From: Halichoerus grypus | Taxonomy: Eukaryota > Chordata > Mammalia > Carnivora > Phocidae | Assembly (NCBI RefSeq): GCF_964656455.1 | Contig: NC_135720.1 | Coordinates: 109,876,696 to 109,940,695 of the forward strand | Length of the DNA stretch: 64,000 nucleotides | Direction: 5' to 3' | Shown: in pieces, positions 1 to 12,500 of the stretch | How positions within the stretch are numbered: the stretch's first letter is position 1 | Layout: the number at the start of each line of letters is the position of its first letter | The notes under the pieces: generated by a model | Seen by the model: the letters and a program-made list of their open reading frames with translations, nothing else | Told to the model about the DNA's origin: nothing | Database searches by the model: none | Made by a program: the position numbers and the translations under genes

Positions 1-1430
1 AATATCTATGAAACAAAGATTTGTGAAGAAATTTATAGTGATACCAAGGTATCAGAAGAAAAGTTGAGCACTTAGGAAAATTAACTTTCAAGCATTCTAA
101 AAGCATCCATAAAATTTTTTCTTTAATAAATTATGTGGTCCCCAGAAGACCTATACTTCAAGTTCCCATAAATATGTCTGAAAGCAATAAAACTGCATTT
201 TAAAAAAATCTATAATTTAGGCTTTTTCACTAATTTAGACTTGTCATCTCTTCTACAGGGTTCAAATGAGTGAGTATAATCTTTTTAATCCTGTTTTCCC
301 TCCAAGCAATAAAGAGTCTATAAAATGAAGGATTCCATTTTAACACCATTTGAGAGAATTTTAACAATCTGAGTCAGGGAAGTTAAGGCCCATGCCCTTT
401 GAATTGGAGGTAGAATCTCCTATACTTAGAATGATAAGTATGGAGCATGTTTAAAGCACAAAAGCAAATAGAAATAATCCACCTGTGACAAGGTGTGTGT
501 GGCTCAAAATAAGGGTATAACTATTAGGATCCTATCAATAAGGATCCTAAATTTCCAGCCCTGGAGAATGTCTGGCATCAGACCTCGCCATATTCAGATA
601 TTGAATCAGATCTGACAGCTAACGTTAGCATATTTTAGAGGAGCCAAATCAGGAAGGTGTGAAGACCCCAGAGAAACACCAAAGAATTCATCCTTCCTAG
701 AACCTAAAGGCCATATTTTGCACTTTTTATATTCCTTGGTGGTTAGGATAGTGGTTACTCTGTATGGTGACTAACATAACATAATAAAAAATAAATAAAT
801 AAAAATAAATAAATAAATAAATAAGTAAAATAAAGTTACTGACTAAAATGGCCATGGAACCATGTGAACACTAGAAAAGGAGAAACAAAAACATTAAAGT
901 TAGCATAATTTAAAACAGTGACATTTAAAATCTTGTTTATGTGGTGAAGACTATTGATGGACGCCATTCACTCACCCCCTTTTCCATCCAGGCCCCAGAT
1001 AATATAAAAAGACCCATGGCACCAGCCAAATGGGGAACAAAATACCAGCTATTATATTAGCCAACCCAGTGCCCAGTAACTCCGGAAATCAGAGTAAAGT
1101 TGCATCAGAGAATACCACTGCACCCTGAGTCCCAATGTGAAGTTCCTGCTTCTTTCCATGATCTAGATCCTGGCATCTGTTTTTTGGGGGGGTTGGGAAG
1201 GTGAGGGGGCACCTGCTTTTGAGGAGAGTTGGGTCACATATCCAGCCAGATGCTTGGAGAACAGACTGCTTAGCGCGCACCCCCAAGCATAGGCAGAACA
1301 AAAGGTGCCAGATGGCAAGAGATGGGCCCTACAAGGTCTTTTCAATAAGTGGCCACATTCCCAGTTAAAGGGTAGCACATTAAAGTCCCAGTCACTGACC
1401 AATAAATTGGTAACTCCTGAGGGAAAGACA
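1..1430. other. Intron after exon O, no recognised element
   Basis: Mostly AT-rich unique-looking sequence. The only clear item is an (ATAA)n run at 783-837. A G-rich/C-rich patch at 1170-1290 has short open frames on both strands that look fortuitous. Confidence 0.5.
783..837. repeat. (ATAA)n simple repeat
   Basis: A run of AATAAATA-type units, interrupted a few times. It may be the tail of an unrecognised old retroposon, but no body could be read to its left. Confidence 0.8.
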
Positions 1431-1439
1431 AGGAGGTGG

Positions 1440-1905
1440 GTCTACCTTCAAAATATATCCAGGCTCCAACCACTTCTCATCAACTCCAATGCCACCAATC
1501 TGGTCCAAGTTACTGTCACCCTCCCTCGGATTATTGCAATAACCTCCTAATTACTCTCTCTGCTTCCACCCTTGACTGTCAGTAATCTACTCTCAATACC
1601 ATAGCCAGGGCGATCCACTGAAAACGTAAGATGATGTCATATTTGGTCTCACTCAGGGCCTTTCCACGTGTTCTTCCTCCTGCCTGGAAAGCTGCTATTC
1701 CAGATACCTGCCTGGCTCGTTCCTTCATTTCTCTAGGTCTCTATTCCAATGTCAGCTTTTCAAGGTGGCCTTCTCTGGAGATGAGATTTTAAAGTTCACT
1801 TCCACTTTACATACACACAGCCCAGCGTGTTAATGCCTTTTCTCTGCTTTATTTTTTTCCCTTGGCACTTATCACCACCCAACATTACTATGTAGTTTCA
1901 CTCTT
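1440..1905 (+). mobile_element. L2-like ancient LINE fragment
   Basis: It carries the conserved phrases of an old mammalian LINE 3' region: a TTATTGCAATAACCTCCTAA stretch, then CAGGGCCTTTCCACGTG, CTGCCTGGAAAGCTGC and CACTTATCACCACC. The strong decay implies an insertion before the placental radiation. The family assignment is from memory. Confidence 0.5.
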
Positions 1906-2065
1906 CATCTAGTTTTTATTGCTGAGGGGTTCTGCTTGGCTCAGCTGGCAGCCACCAGGTGAGAAGATCAGTCTTGGTCTTGGCTCCTCCAGAGAGGCAG
2001 GCCTTTCCCTGGGACTCTGGGGACTTCAGGTAGCAAAGGCTCAGAGCCTCCTCCAGGGTCCAGCG

Positions 2066-2238
2066 AGATTTTACTTATTTGAGAGAGAGAGAGAGAGAGC
2101 CCGAGCCAGGAGGGAGGGTGAGGGAGAAGCAGACTCTCCTCTGAGCAGGGAGCCCGATATGGGGTTTGATCCTAAGACTCTGGATCATGACCTCAGCTGA
2201 AGGCAGACACTTAACCGACTGAGCCACCCAGGTGCCGT
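2066..2238 (-). mobile_element. CanSINE (SINEC), antisense of window
   Basis: Reading on the minus strand, the tRNA-derived head (GCACCTGGGTGGCTCAGTCG) is followed by CT-rich and TTATTT-like sequence. The expected poly-T start on the plus strand is short, and no target duplication could be read. It lies in the same direction as DNAH5. Confidence 0.85.
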
Positions 2239-2239
2239 T

Positions 2240-3280
2240 TGGTCTGGATTTTCTATTTAAATCACTCAGATCAAGGGAGATACTTGAAAGTTAGATACCA
2301 TATGAGAAATTCCACTTGGTTCTGATGGAAAAAGCCTGAACTACCCCTCTCAGGAGAACCTGAAACTGGAGAGATCCCATTCAACTTAACTGAACCTTTT
2401 TGAGAAAAGCATGCATGGAACCAGCTTGAACCATCTATGGAACGTGCACATAAAGCAACAAGGACAAGATTACTGACTCCACTCTTCTGTTTATTCGCTT
2501 TGAGGTGAAAAGCCCAATGGTAAAGTGGTAGGAAGTCATCTCTGACATAGGTAAAGGAATATTTAGAAATACCCATCCAGCGCATGGCAAAACTAAGTTA
2601 TGAGCTACAGAAAGCCTTCGTATGGCTTGATTTGCTGCAAAACATGGTATTCCTAGTAAAGAAGAAAACACTGGGTTTTGGACAACATCTCTGTATCTCC
2701 TGGTGGCTCGACCATGGAAGCTATCTGAGTATAAAGGCAGGCAGAAACTGGGGCCAGGTGAAGAAAAAGGTAACATCTAGAAGGGGGCGCAGGACAGAGA
2801 GTTATGTTTCTTATTGTTACTTTAAAAAGGAAAGACACACAGCTTTTAAAATGTTGAGTGGGAAGATTTAGTGAAGAGGAAGAGGTTAAGAGTAAAGGAG
2901 AGAAACGGGTCAGTCTAAGAAGGGGTAAGGGAGAGTCAAGAGGCCCCAGGGACAGGAAGGGGAGCACATCTCTCTGAAATGTACATCACACACCCTAAAT
3001 CATCTCTGTACATTTGGAGACAAGGTCATTTGTTCAAACTAATCTCAAAACTACTCCTCCCACACTTGTACTTCAGTAAATGACTCTACTTTCTTCTGTT
3101 TTCCCAAGCTGGAAGCCTCCCTCTCTTCCCCTCAGCCTATCAAGTTGGTCTTGTTAATAAACTCATGATCCATCCAGCTTTCTTCATTGCAAGTGCATTT
3201 GGTTGGTCTCAATCTTTACAATTTCTTGCTTGCATGACTGAAGCTGCCATCAGTCTGACCATCCTCCCTCCAAAGCATTC
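2240..3280. other. Unrecognised intronic sequence
   Basis: No repeat family or exon recognised. Overlapping open frames exist on both strands at 2271-2967, but they lack any protein text I know and overlap each other, so they are not called. Confidence 0.5.
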
Positions 3281-3840
3281 TCCAAACTAATGCCAGAGAA
3301 ATCTTTTCAACATACAGCTATTTTAAAAATTCAAATGTGAACATATCATTCCTTGCTTAGAGCCCTCCAGCCCCAGGACAGGCTATGAGCTCCTTATCAG
3401 AGCCTACAAGGCCCTCTCATTAGTGATTTCTGCCCTCTCAGCTGTCCCCTCCCTCATCCCTATCCTCTCTGCTCACTGTACCCCACATTTCACTCCTTCA
3501 TCTCCCTAACTCTCCCTGCTTATGTCCTCATTTCTGGGCCTTTGTAGGAGGTGCAAATTCTGTCTAAGTTGTTTTTCTTCCTTCTTCCCCTGGCTAATTC
3601 TAAATAGTCCTTCAAGATGCAGCTTAGATGGCTCCTCTTCCAGGAAGCCTTCTCTGGCTGCCCCCTCAGCTCCTATTTTGGTTGGTAACTCCCTACATCT
3701 GTTTCCATAACACTAGTTCTCACACCTAGATCATAGCGCTCACCACACAGTTTTGCAATTACTATCTATCCAGCTCTCTGTCTCCCTACCAGATTTTAGC
3801 AGCTTAGAGGTAAGAACCTTTCCTTAATCATTTTTCTATT
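3280..3840 (+). mobile_element. L2-like ancient LINE 3' fragment
   Basis: L2-type phrases appear in order: AGCCCTCCAGCCCCAGGACA, CCTACAAGGCCCTCTCATTA, CAGGAAGCCTTCTCTGGCTG and TAGCGCTCACCACACAG. The order and spacing fit an L2 3' end in the plus direction, heavily mutated. Confidence 0.55.
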
Positions 3841-5891
3841 GACCAAGACACACAGTAGGCATCTGATATTTTTTAATGACTACAAATGCACGTGGGATAG
3901 GGAACATAAAAAGAACACGAACATATAGTACAGCCACTACAGAAAACAGGATAGAGAACTGAAACAAATAATAGAATTGCCTGATCCTCCTAGGGGCTAG
4001 TTTACATAGTAATCCATGAATCTGCAAAACTCTAGATGTGCTCAGCAATCTGAGCACAGAAAAAGATGGTGAATCCAGTGAGTACTGTATAGTCCAGGGT
4101 AAGGCAAATGAGCTGGGAAGTTTAAAATCATGGATAGAAAAGGAATGGATACAGAGGAAAGACAGGGAAACCATTTGTCAATATTTTAAATCTTATTTTG
4201 ATACATTTTGTTATTCCATGAATCTTTACGATTTATATGTAAATGAGATGCTTGGAACCAAAATAAGGTATACACTTAAGTTCAAAATCAAAGTCTTATT
4301 CTCTAAAAATACAGAGAGAAATTCTGTGGAGAAGAACACAAAGGGATACAAGAAAAGGAATCAATCACATTATTTAGCAGATTAGAATACAATTAAAATC
4401 TGTATGCACTTTAAACACTAACTTTTCCATTGTAAGGTAGACCACATAAATTTTTCCCTAAAATTACTTTAAAGAATAACAACACATTGTCGACATTGTC
4501 GACAAGTTTTACCTGAAATATCTGTAGCCTGTTACTAGCTTCTTGGGGTGGAATATTTGGAACCATGGGTCCTTCCTGTAATTAATAATATAATCTCCAT
4601 TTAAATTCTTAATCACATGTATTTATCAATTTATTGAGTTTATCTATTATTTCCTTTTAAATAAGTAAACATTATTTTAAATTGAAATGATCTAATTTTG
4701 TCCCACATATGAAGCTTTCATTTAGTTTCTGTTAACAGCTTTATTGAGATATAATTCACATATTATACAATCTCCCATTTAAAATGGACAATTTAATGGC
4801 TTTTAGTATAGTCACAGAGTTGTGTAACCATGACCACAATCAATTTTAGAACATTTGCCTCACTCCAACTTCCATTCATTTTTAAAGGACCATGACATTG
4901 TTAATAAAAAATGTGCCAAAATTACATCCTGTAGGAAGCCTGTACCACTAGAGCTCTGTTTCATTTCACTTATGATTATAAACAATGATGCTGTGCTTGT
5001 GTATTAGAATAACTGAGATAGAGTTCTGAAAACAGCCTCCTTTCACTGTTTGTTCAGCCTAATATGGAAATGGAGGAGCACAAAGTTGAATACTTGGATG
5101 AAGCAAAATGCAGTCCTGGTGGCTATCATCCAGAACAGTTGCAAAAAGGACCCCAGATGGTCTGTACAATCCTGAATATTATGGATATGCTAAATAATAG
5201 ACCAGATTCCCAGTATAATGGAATGATAGGGCCATAAAACATTGACAAATCCAACTAAAAGAGGTAAGTTTAGTACATGTAAAAAAAGTGTGTTATATGA
5301 TTATTATTATTAAGGGCTTAACATGTCTTATGAATCCAGACCCACTATGACCACTAAAAGAAAGTAGCATATGTTAGGGGAATATATCCAACTTCTGAGT
5401 TTAACTTCAAAGAGGAGGATCATTATCAGTCATGTTACCAGGCTGACTAGTCTGCGGGACTGACCAGGTGTGACATTTATTATTTATTTTCAGTGACCCT
5501 TTTGGTTCTCTAAGAGTTAGTGAAAAAAAGATCAATTGCATAATACCCTGGTATTTAGGTTTGTATAGTTTCTTATAGCCTTCCAACAACTGTATTACAT
5601 TTTCAACTATGAGCATTCTGGCCTGAGAAAGAAAGCATAAGGCCAGACCTTTTGTTCCTTCCACAATCTCAAAAGTTCTACCTCCTTTTAACAGTTAAAT
5701 CTTCTTTCTTATTCTATAAGATAAGTTTAAAGGATTAGCTATCCCCTTTTTTTCCTGATTGCTCCAAATATTAAATATAGCCTCTCATATACAATATGCA
5801 AGTCGCAGTGTATTTCTCAACATCCATCACTGTCATCTCATATAAACATGCCAGAACATTTTAACACACAGCATGCAAATACTTAGGTTAC
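3841..5891. other. Intronic sequence with one old L1 3'-end patch
   Basis: 4725-4900 (CAGCTTTATTGAGATATAAT and following) matches the 3' UTR of old L1M elements, minus orientation. 5053-5238 is open on the plus strand but unrecognised. The remainder is AT-rich with nothing recognised. Confidence 0.5.
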
Positions 5892-6005
5892 CGTCTCATA
5901 TGCTTCTGCGAAGTTCATTACATCCTCACGAAAGACTTCCACAGCCTCAAGAAGACTACTTTTAAACTTTGGCTGCACTTGAACTAGTTCATCTTGCACA
6001 GAAAC
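5892..6005 (-). CDS. DNAH5: DNAH5 exon O (last in window)
   Basis: 114 nt, phase 0 to phase 0, encoding [20 protein letters not shown] through [12 protein letters not shown]. The acceptor is TATTCTAG, with a pyrimidine tract squeezed into about 50 bases before a SINE stack. The donor is ACG|GTAACC. The next exon, expected to begin near an EGPMVPN-like text, is not found in 1-5891 and must lie beyond the window. Confidence 0.93.
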
Positions 6006-6502
6006 CTAGAATAAAAGAGAATACCCAATGTGAGATGTATTTATTTATTTTGGTTTTTTTGGTTTTGGTTTTTTTTAATTTTTTTTTAATTTTTATTTAT
6101 TTATTTATTTATTTTTTTATTTGAGAGAGAGAGAATGAAAGAGAGAGCACATGAGAGGGGGGAGGGTCAGAGGGAGAAGCAGACTCCCCACCGAGCAGGG
6201 AGCCCGATGCGGGACTCGATCCAGGGACTCCAGGATCATGACCTGAGCCGAAGGCAGTCGCCTAACCAACTGAGCCACCCAGGCGCCCATGGTTTTGGTT
6301 TTTTTTAAAGATTTTATTTATTTATTTGACAGAGAGAGACATAGCAAGAGAGGGAACACAAGCAGGGGGAGTGGGAGAGGGAGAAAGAGGCTTCTGGCAG
6401 AGCAGGGAGCCCGATGCGGGGTTCGATCCCAGGACCCTGGGATCATGACCTGAGCCGAAGGCAGACGCTTAACGACTGAGCCACCCAGGCGCCCCGTGAA
6501 AT

Positions 6503-6537
<35 letters not shown>

Positions 6538-9500
6538 TTTTTTAAAGATTTTATTTATTTATTTAATTGACAGGGAGAGAGAGAGAGAGACAGCATGAGA
6601 GGGAACATGAGCACGGGGAGTGGGAGAGGAAGAAGCAGGCTTCCGGCTGAGCAGAGAGCCTGATGTGGGGCTCAATCCCCGGACCCTGGGATCATGACCT
6701 GAGCTGAAGGCAGTCGCTTAACCAACTGAGCCACCCAGGCGCCCCCGTGAAATGTATTTAAATGAAAATGTATTTAAATGAAAACTATAATTCTGTCCCA
6801 GCAAGTTTGTTATCCTGCAGATGTCCAGGATGAACAAGGGTGTCTCTGCAATGCTGCTTAAAAAAAAAAAAAGCAAGGGAAATAACAACCCAAATGCACC
6901 AAAAGGAGATACAAATCATTCCAGTTCATGACCCAAGAGGCAAAGCCATCTTCTGTAACTGCAGTTCGGAAAAAGTTTTCTGTCTGATCCAGCTCAGGTC
7001 ATCACTATGGCCAGGGAAACAGTTACTGCTATAGGCCCCATCTGGGTCACATGCCGTCTCTGAGGCCAGATGAAGGTCTGGGATTAGTAATCTCTAGTAG
7101 GTTCACATGGTTGGAACAGTCACCTAAAAGAAAGTGATATTACTCTGGGTATTAAAAAAAAACAGTGAATGCCTTCCATAACAGTCTTCAAAGCTTCTGC
7201 TCAAACCTTCAATTGTAATAGTTAGCATTTAATGCATATTTACTATCCACCAGGCTTTTCACCTATATTAACTCATTTAATCCCCAGGACAACCCTGTGT
7301 GGTAAATGCTGATACTATACTCATTTTACAGGTGAGAAAACTGAGGCACGGAGACACTAAGGAACTTCCCCAAGGTCCCAGCAATCATCATGAGGCAAGG
7401 TCAAGATTCAAAACCTGGGGGCGCCTGGGTGGCTCAGTCGTTAAGCGTCTGCCTTCGGCTCAGGTCATGATCCCAGCGTCCTGGGATCGAGCCCCGCATC
7501 GGGCTCCCTGCTCCGCGGGAAGCCTGCTTCTCCCTCTGCCACTCCCCCTGCTTGTGTTCCCTCTCTCGCTGTGTCTCTCTCTGTCAAATAAATAAATAAA
7601 ATCTTTAAAAAAAAAAAAAAAAAAAAAAAGATTCAAAACCTGGTTGTTTGGTTCCAGGGCCCCCGCTCTTAGCTGTTCATGACAATAGCATCTATCTAGG
7701 TTGGAACGTGGGTTGCTTTCCAATTAATGGTGATTGTAGTAAAGGATGGGCCAATAGGTTTAACATTACAGTTAAAGAGACAGAACAACCCAAGTGGGGT
7801 GCCTGGGTGGCTCAGTTGGTTAAGCAGTTGCCTTCGGCTCAGATCATGATCCCAGGGTCCCGGGATCGAGTCCCGCATCGGGCTCCTTGCTCAGCAGGGA
7901 GCCTGCTTCTCCCTCGGCCTGTCGCTCCACCCGCTTGTGTGTGCACTCTCTCTCTCTGACAAATAAATAAATAAAATCTTTAAAAAAAAAAAACAACCGG
8001 AGTGAATCTTTTCCACTGAACAATAACAGAAAGTTGGGCTTCACTAAATCTCAACAGAGGGTTCTCCATTTCCTTCCCAAGATGCACTTTTCTGTCTAAA
8101 ACAGCAACTGTTTTTTAAAATAAGTGATTAGTCAATATTGAGCATGAACGTAAATAAACATGAGTATGAAAAAAGCGTTTTATACACATTACCTCAAGGG
8201 AGCCTCATAACCACGTATAAAAAAATTCCTAATGTATTCCTAAATGATCACATGAAGAAATTGAGAAACAAAGGTTATTAAGTTGCATAATATCACCCAA
8301 TTGGCTGGTGGCAGAGCTGGGATCACAAGTCATGACCCCAATTTCAGCTCTGGGTCCTTGCTAGTCTGCCTTGCTTCAATCTCAGTGACAAATCTTTTCA
8401 TAAACAAAAAGTTTTAAGCCAACATTTAATTAATATTCAATAAAAATTTTCACTGTAATTAAAGAATCTGGACCCTCCCTTGGAGTTCATTTTTAATGTT
8501 TAACTGCATAAATATTCACTAACTTCAAAAATGCTTAGAGGGAAATTTATAGCTAAAAATGCCTGCATGAAAAGAAAAAAGATTTCAAATCAGTAACCTA
8601 ACCATCCACCTTAACAAACTAGGCAAAGAACAAACTAAATCCAAAACGAGCAGAAGGATAGAACAAAAATTACAGCACAGATAAATGATATAGAGTATAG
8701 GAAAACAATAGAGAAAATCAACAAACTAAAAATTTCTTCTTTGAAAAGATCAACAGAATTGACAAATCTTTATCTAGACCAACCAAGAATAAAGGAGAAA
8801 GGATTCAAATTCCTAAAATTAAGAATGAAAGAGGGAATATCACCACCTACTTTACAGAAGTAAATGGAATTATAAGGATTCAATCAATAGAGCGAACAGG
8901 GATACTATGGGGTAAGAGAAAATATTTGCAAATCATATATATGATATGGCGTTAATATCCAGAATATATAAAGAACTCCTATAACTCAACAACAACAATA
9001 ACAATGAAAACCACAAACAACTCAATTTTAAAACAGGCAAAGAACTTGAACAGACTTTTTTCCAAAGAAAATAAACAAATGCTTTTTATAAGCATATAAA
9101 AAGATGCTCAACATCATGTAACATAAGGGAAATGCAAATCAAAACCACAATAATGTACCACCTCACCAATTAGGATGCCCACAATCAAGGAAACAGAAAA
9201 TAACAAGTGTTGGCAAGGATGTGGAGAAATTGGAAACTTTTTGCACTGTTGGTGGGAATGTAAAATGGTGCAGCTCCTATGGCAAATAGTGGACCTCAAA
9301 AAGTTAAAAATGATACTGTATGATACAGCAGTTCTATTCCTAGGTACATATCCAAAAGAACTAAAAGTGGGGTCTCAAAGAGCTATCTGCACTTTCATGT
9401 TCATAGCAGCATTCTTCACGATAGCCAAAAGATGGAAGCGACCCAAGTGTCCACTGATAGATGAATGAATAAACAAAATGTGGCATACACATATAATGGA

Positions 9501-12500
9501 ATATTAGTCAATCTTAAAAAGGAAGGAAATTCTGTCACCTGCTACAGCATGGATGAAACTTGAGGACATTATGCTAACTGAAATAAGCCAGTCACAAGAA
9601 GACAAATATTGTCTGATTCTACTTATATGAGGTACCAAAAGTAGTCAAATTTATAGAGGCAGAAAGCAGAATGGTGGTTGCCAGGGACTGGGAAAAGAGA
9701 GAAATGGGGAGTTATTATTTAATGGATATAGGGTTTCAGTTTTGCAAGATGAAAAATTTCTGGATATTGGTTGCACAACAATGTGAGCAACACTATTGAA
9801 CTGTACACTTAAAAATAGTTAAGATGAGAGGTGCCTGAGTGGCGCAGTCAGTTAAGCATCCGACTCAGTTTTGGCTCAGGTCGTGATCTCAGGGTCATGA
9901 GATGGAGCCCTGCGTCGGGCTCCATGCTCTTAAGCTCTGCTTAAGTCTCTCTCTCCCTCTCCTTCTGTCCCTCCCCCCTGCTCACGTGTGTATAGACACT
10001 TGCCCCCCCAAAAATAAATAAATAAATCTTTAAAAAAAATAGTTAAGATGGCAAATGCTATGTGTACTTTACCATGATTAAAAAAAAAAAAAAAACTTAG
10101 CACAAAGTTACAATAATAAAGCCAGTAGGTTACTGACATAGGGATAGACATATGAATCAACAGAATCGAACTGAGAGTCCAGAACTAACTCCCTACATTT
10201 ATGGTCAATTGATTTTCAATAAGGGTGCCAAGACAGTTTGTTGGTTAAAGGATGGTTTTTTCAACAAATGGTGCTGAGACAACTGGATATCCACATTATT
10301 TTTTTGCATGAAGTTGGACCCCTAACTCCCACCATACAAAAATTAACTCAAGATGTATCAGAAATCTAAATGTAAGGGCTAAAATTATAAAACTGACATA
10401 AGAAAACAGTAGTAAATCTTCATGACCCTATATTAGGCAACCATTTTCTAGATAAGATACTAAATCACAAGCAACAAAAGAAAAAAAAAGATAAATTGGA
10501 CTTCATCAAAATTTTAAAAATTTGTGCTTCAAATTCAGAGACAGAAAGCAGAATGGTGGTTACCAGGGACCGGGAGGGAGGGAGAATGTGGAGTTACTGT
10601 TTAATAGGCATAAAATTTCAGATTTATAAGATGAAAGGAGTTATAGGGTTATATAGTAGTAATGTCTACACAACAGTGTGAATGTCTTTAATACCACTGA
10701 ACTGTACACTTAAAAAAATGATTAAGATGGTAAATTTTATGTTATGTTCCTTTTAAAACAGTAAAAATAACAAAAAAGAAAAGGAAAACACCATCAAGAA
10801 ATTGAAAAGACATCTTCTTTATCCATTCATCAGTTGATGGACACTTGAGCTGTTTCCATAATTTGGCTGTTGTAGATCATACTGCTATAAACATCAGGGT
10901 GCATGTATCCCTTTGAATTCATATTTTTGTGTTCTTTGGATAAATACCTAGTAGTGCCATTGCTGGATCACAGGGGAGTTTATTTTAACTCTTTGAGAAA
11001 CCTCCATACTGCCTTCCACAGTGGCTATACCAGTTTGCATTCCCGCCAACAGTGCAAGAGGATTCTCCTTTCTCCACACCCTCACCAATACTTGTCATTT
11101 CTTGTGTTGTTGATTTTAGCCATTCTGACAGGTGTGAGGTGATATCTCATGGTAGTTTTGATTTGCATTTCCCTGATGATGAGTGATGTTGAGCATCTTT
11201 TCATGTGTCTGTTGGCCATCTGTATGTCTTCTTTGGACAAATGCCTATTCATGACTTCTAACCGTTTTTTAATGGGATAATTCATTTTCGGCTGCTGAGT
11301 TTTATAAGATCTTTATATATTTTGGATGCTAACCCTTCAACAGATATGCCATCTGCAAATATCTTCTCCCATTCCAAATGTTGCCTTTTAGTTTGGTTGT
11401 TTCCTTTGTTGGTTTGGTTTTTTTTTTTAATTTTTTTATTGTTATGTTAATCCCCATACATTACATCATTAGTTTTAGATGTAGTGTTCCATGATTCAGT
11501 GTTTGTGCATAACACCCAGTGCTCCATGCAGAACGTGCCCTCCTCAATACCCATCACCAGGCTAACCCATCCTCCCACCCCCCTCCCCTCTAGAACCCTC
11601 AGTTTGTTTTTCAGAGTCCATCATCTCTCATGGTTCGTCTCCCCCTCCGATTTTCCCCCTTCATTCTTCCCCTCCTGCTACCTTCTTCTTTTTTTTTTTT
11701 TCTTAACATACATTGCATTATTTGTTTCAGAGGTACAGATCTGAGATTCAACTGTCTTGCACAATTCACAGCGCTTACCAGAGCACATACCCTCCCCAGT
11801 GTCTATCACCCAGTCACCCCATCCCTCCCACCCCACCCCTCACTCCAGCAACCCTCAGTTTGTTTCCTGAGATTAAGAATTCCTCATATCAGTGAGGTCA
11901 TATGATACATGTCTTTCTCTGTTTGACTTATTTCGCTCAGCATAATACCCTCCAGTTCCATCCACGTCGTTGCAAATGGCAAGATCTCATTCCTTTTGAT
12001 GGCTGCATAATATTCCATTGTATATATATACCACTTCTTTATCCATTCATCTGTTGATGGACATCTTGGCTCTTTCCACAGTTTGGCTATTGTGGACATT
12101 GCTGCTATAAACATCGGGGTGCACATACCCTTTCGAATCCCTACTTTTGTATCTTTGGGGTAAATACCCAGTAGTGCAATTGATGGATCATATGGTAGCT
12201 CTATTTTCAACTTTTTGAGGAACCTCCATACTGTTCTCCACAGTGGCTGCACCAGCTTGCATTCCCACCAACAGTGTAGGAGGGTTCCCCTTTCTCCACA
12301 TCCCCGCCAACATCTGTCCTTTCCTGACTTGTTAATTTTAGCCATTCTGACCGGTGTGAGATGGTATCTCATTGAGGTTTTGATTTGGATTTCCCTGATG
12401 CTGAGCGATATTGAGCACTTTTTCATGTGTCTGTTGGCCATTTGGATGTCTTCTTTGGAAAAATGTCTGTTCATGTCTTCTGCCCATTTCTTGATTGGAT

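Noticed and set aside
4487..4504. Short tandem CATTGTCGA-type duplication
   Set aside because: It is two copies of a 9-base unit only, which is expected by chance or slippage and has no context.
7419..7627. Functional tRNA gene at CanSINE heads
   Set aside because: The heads derive from a tRNA but lack a foldable acceptor stem and are followed by SINE bodies and A-tails; the same holds for all copies.
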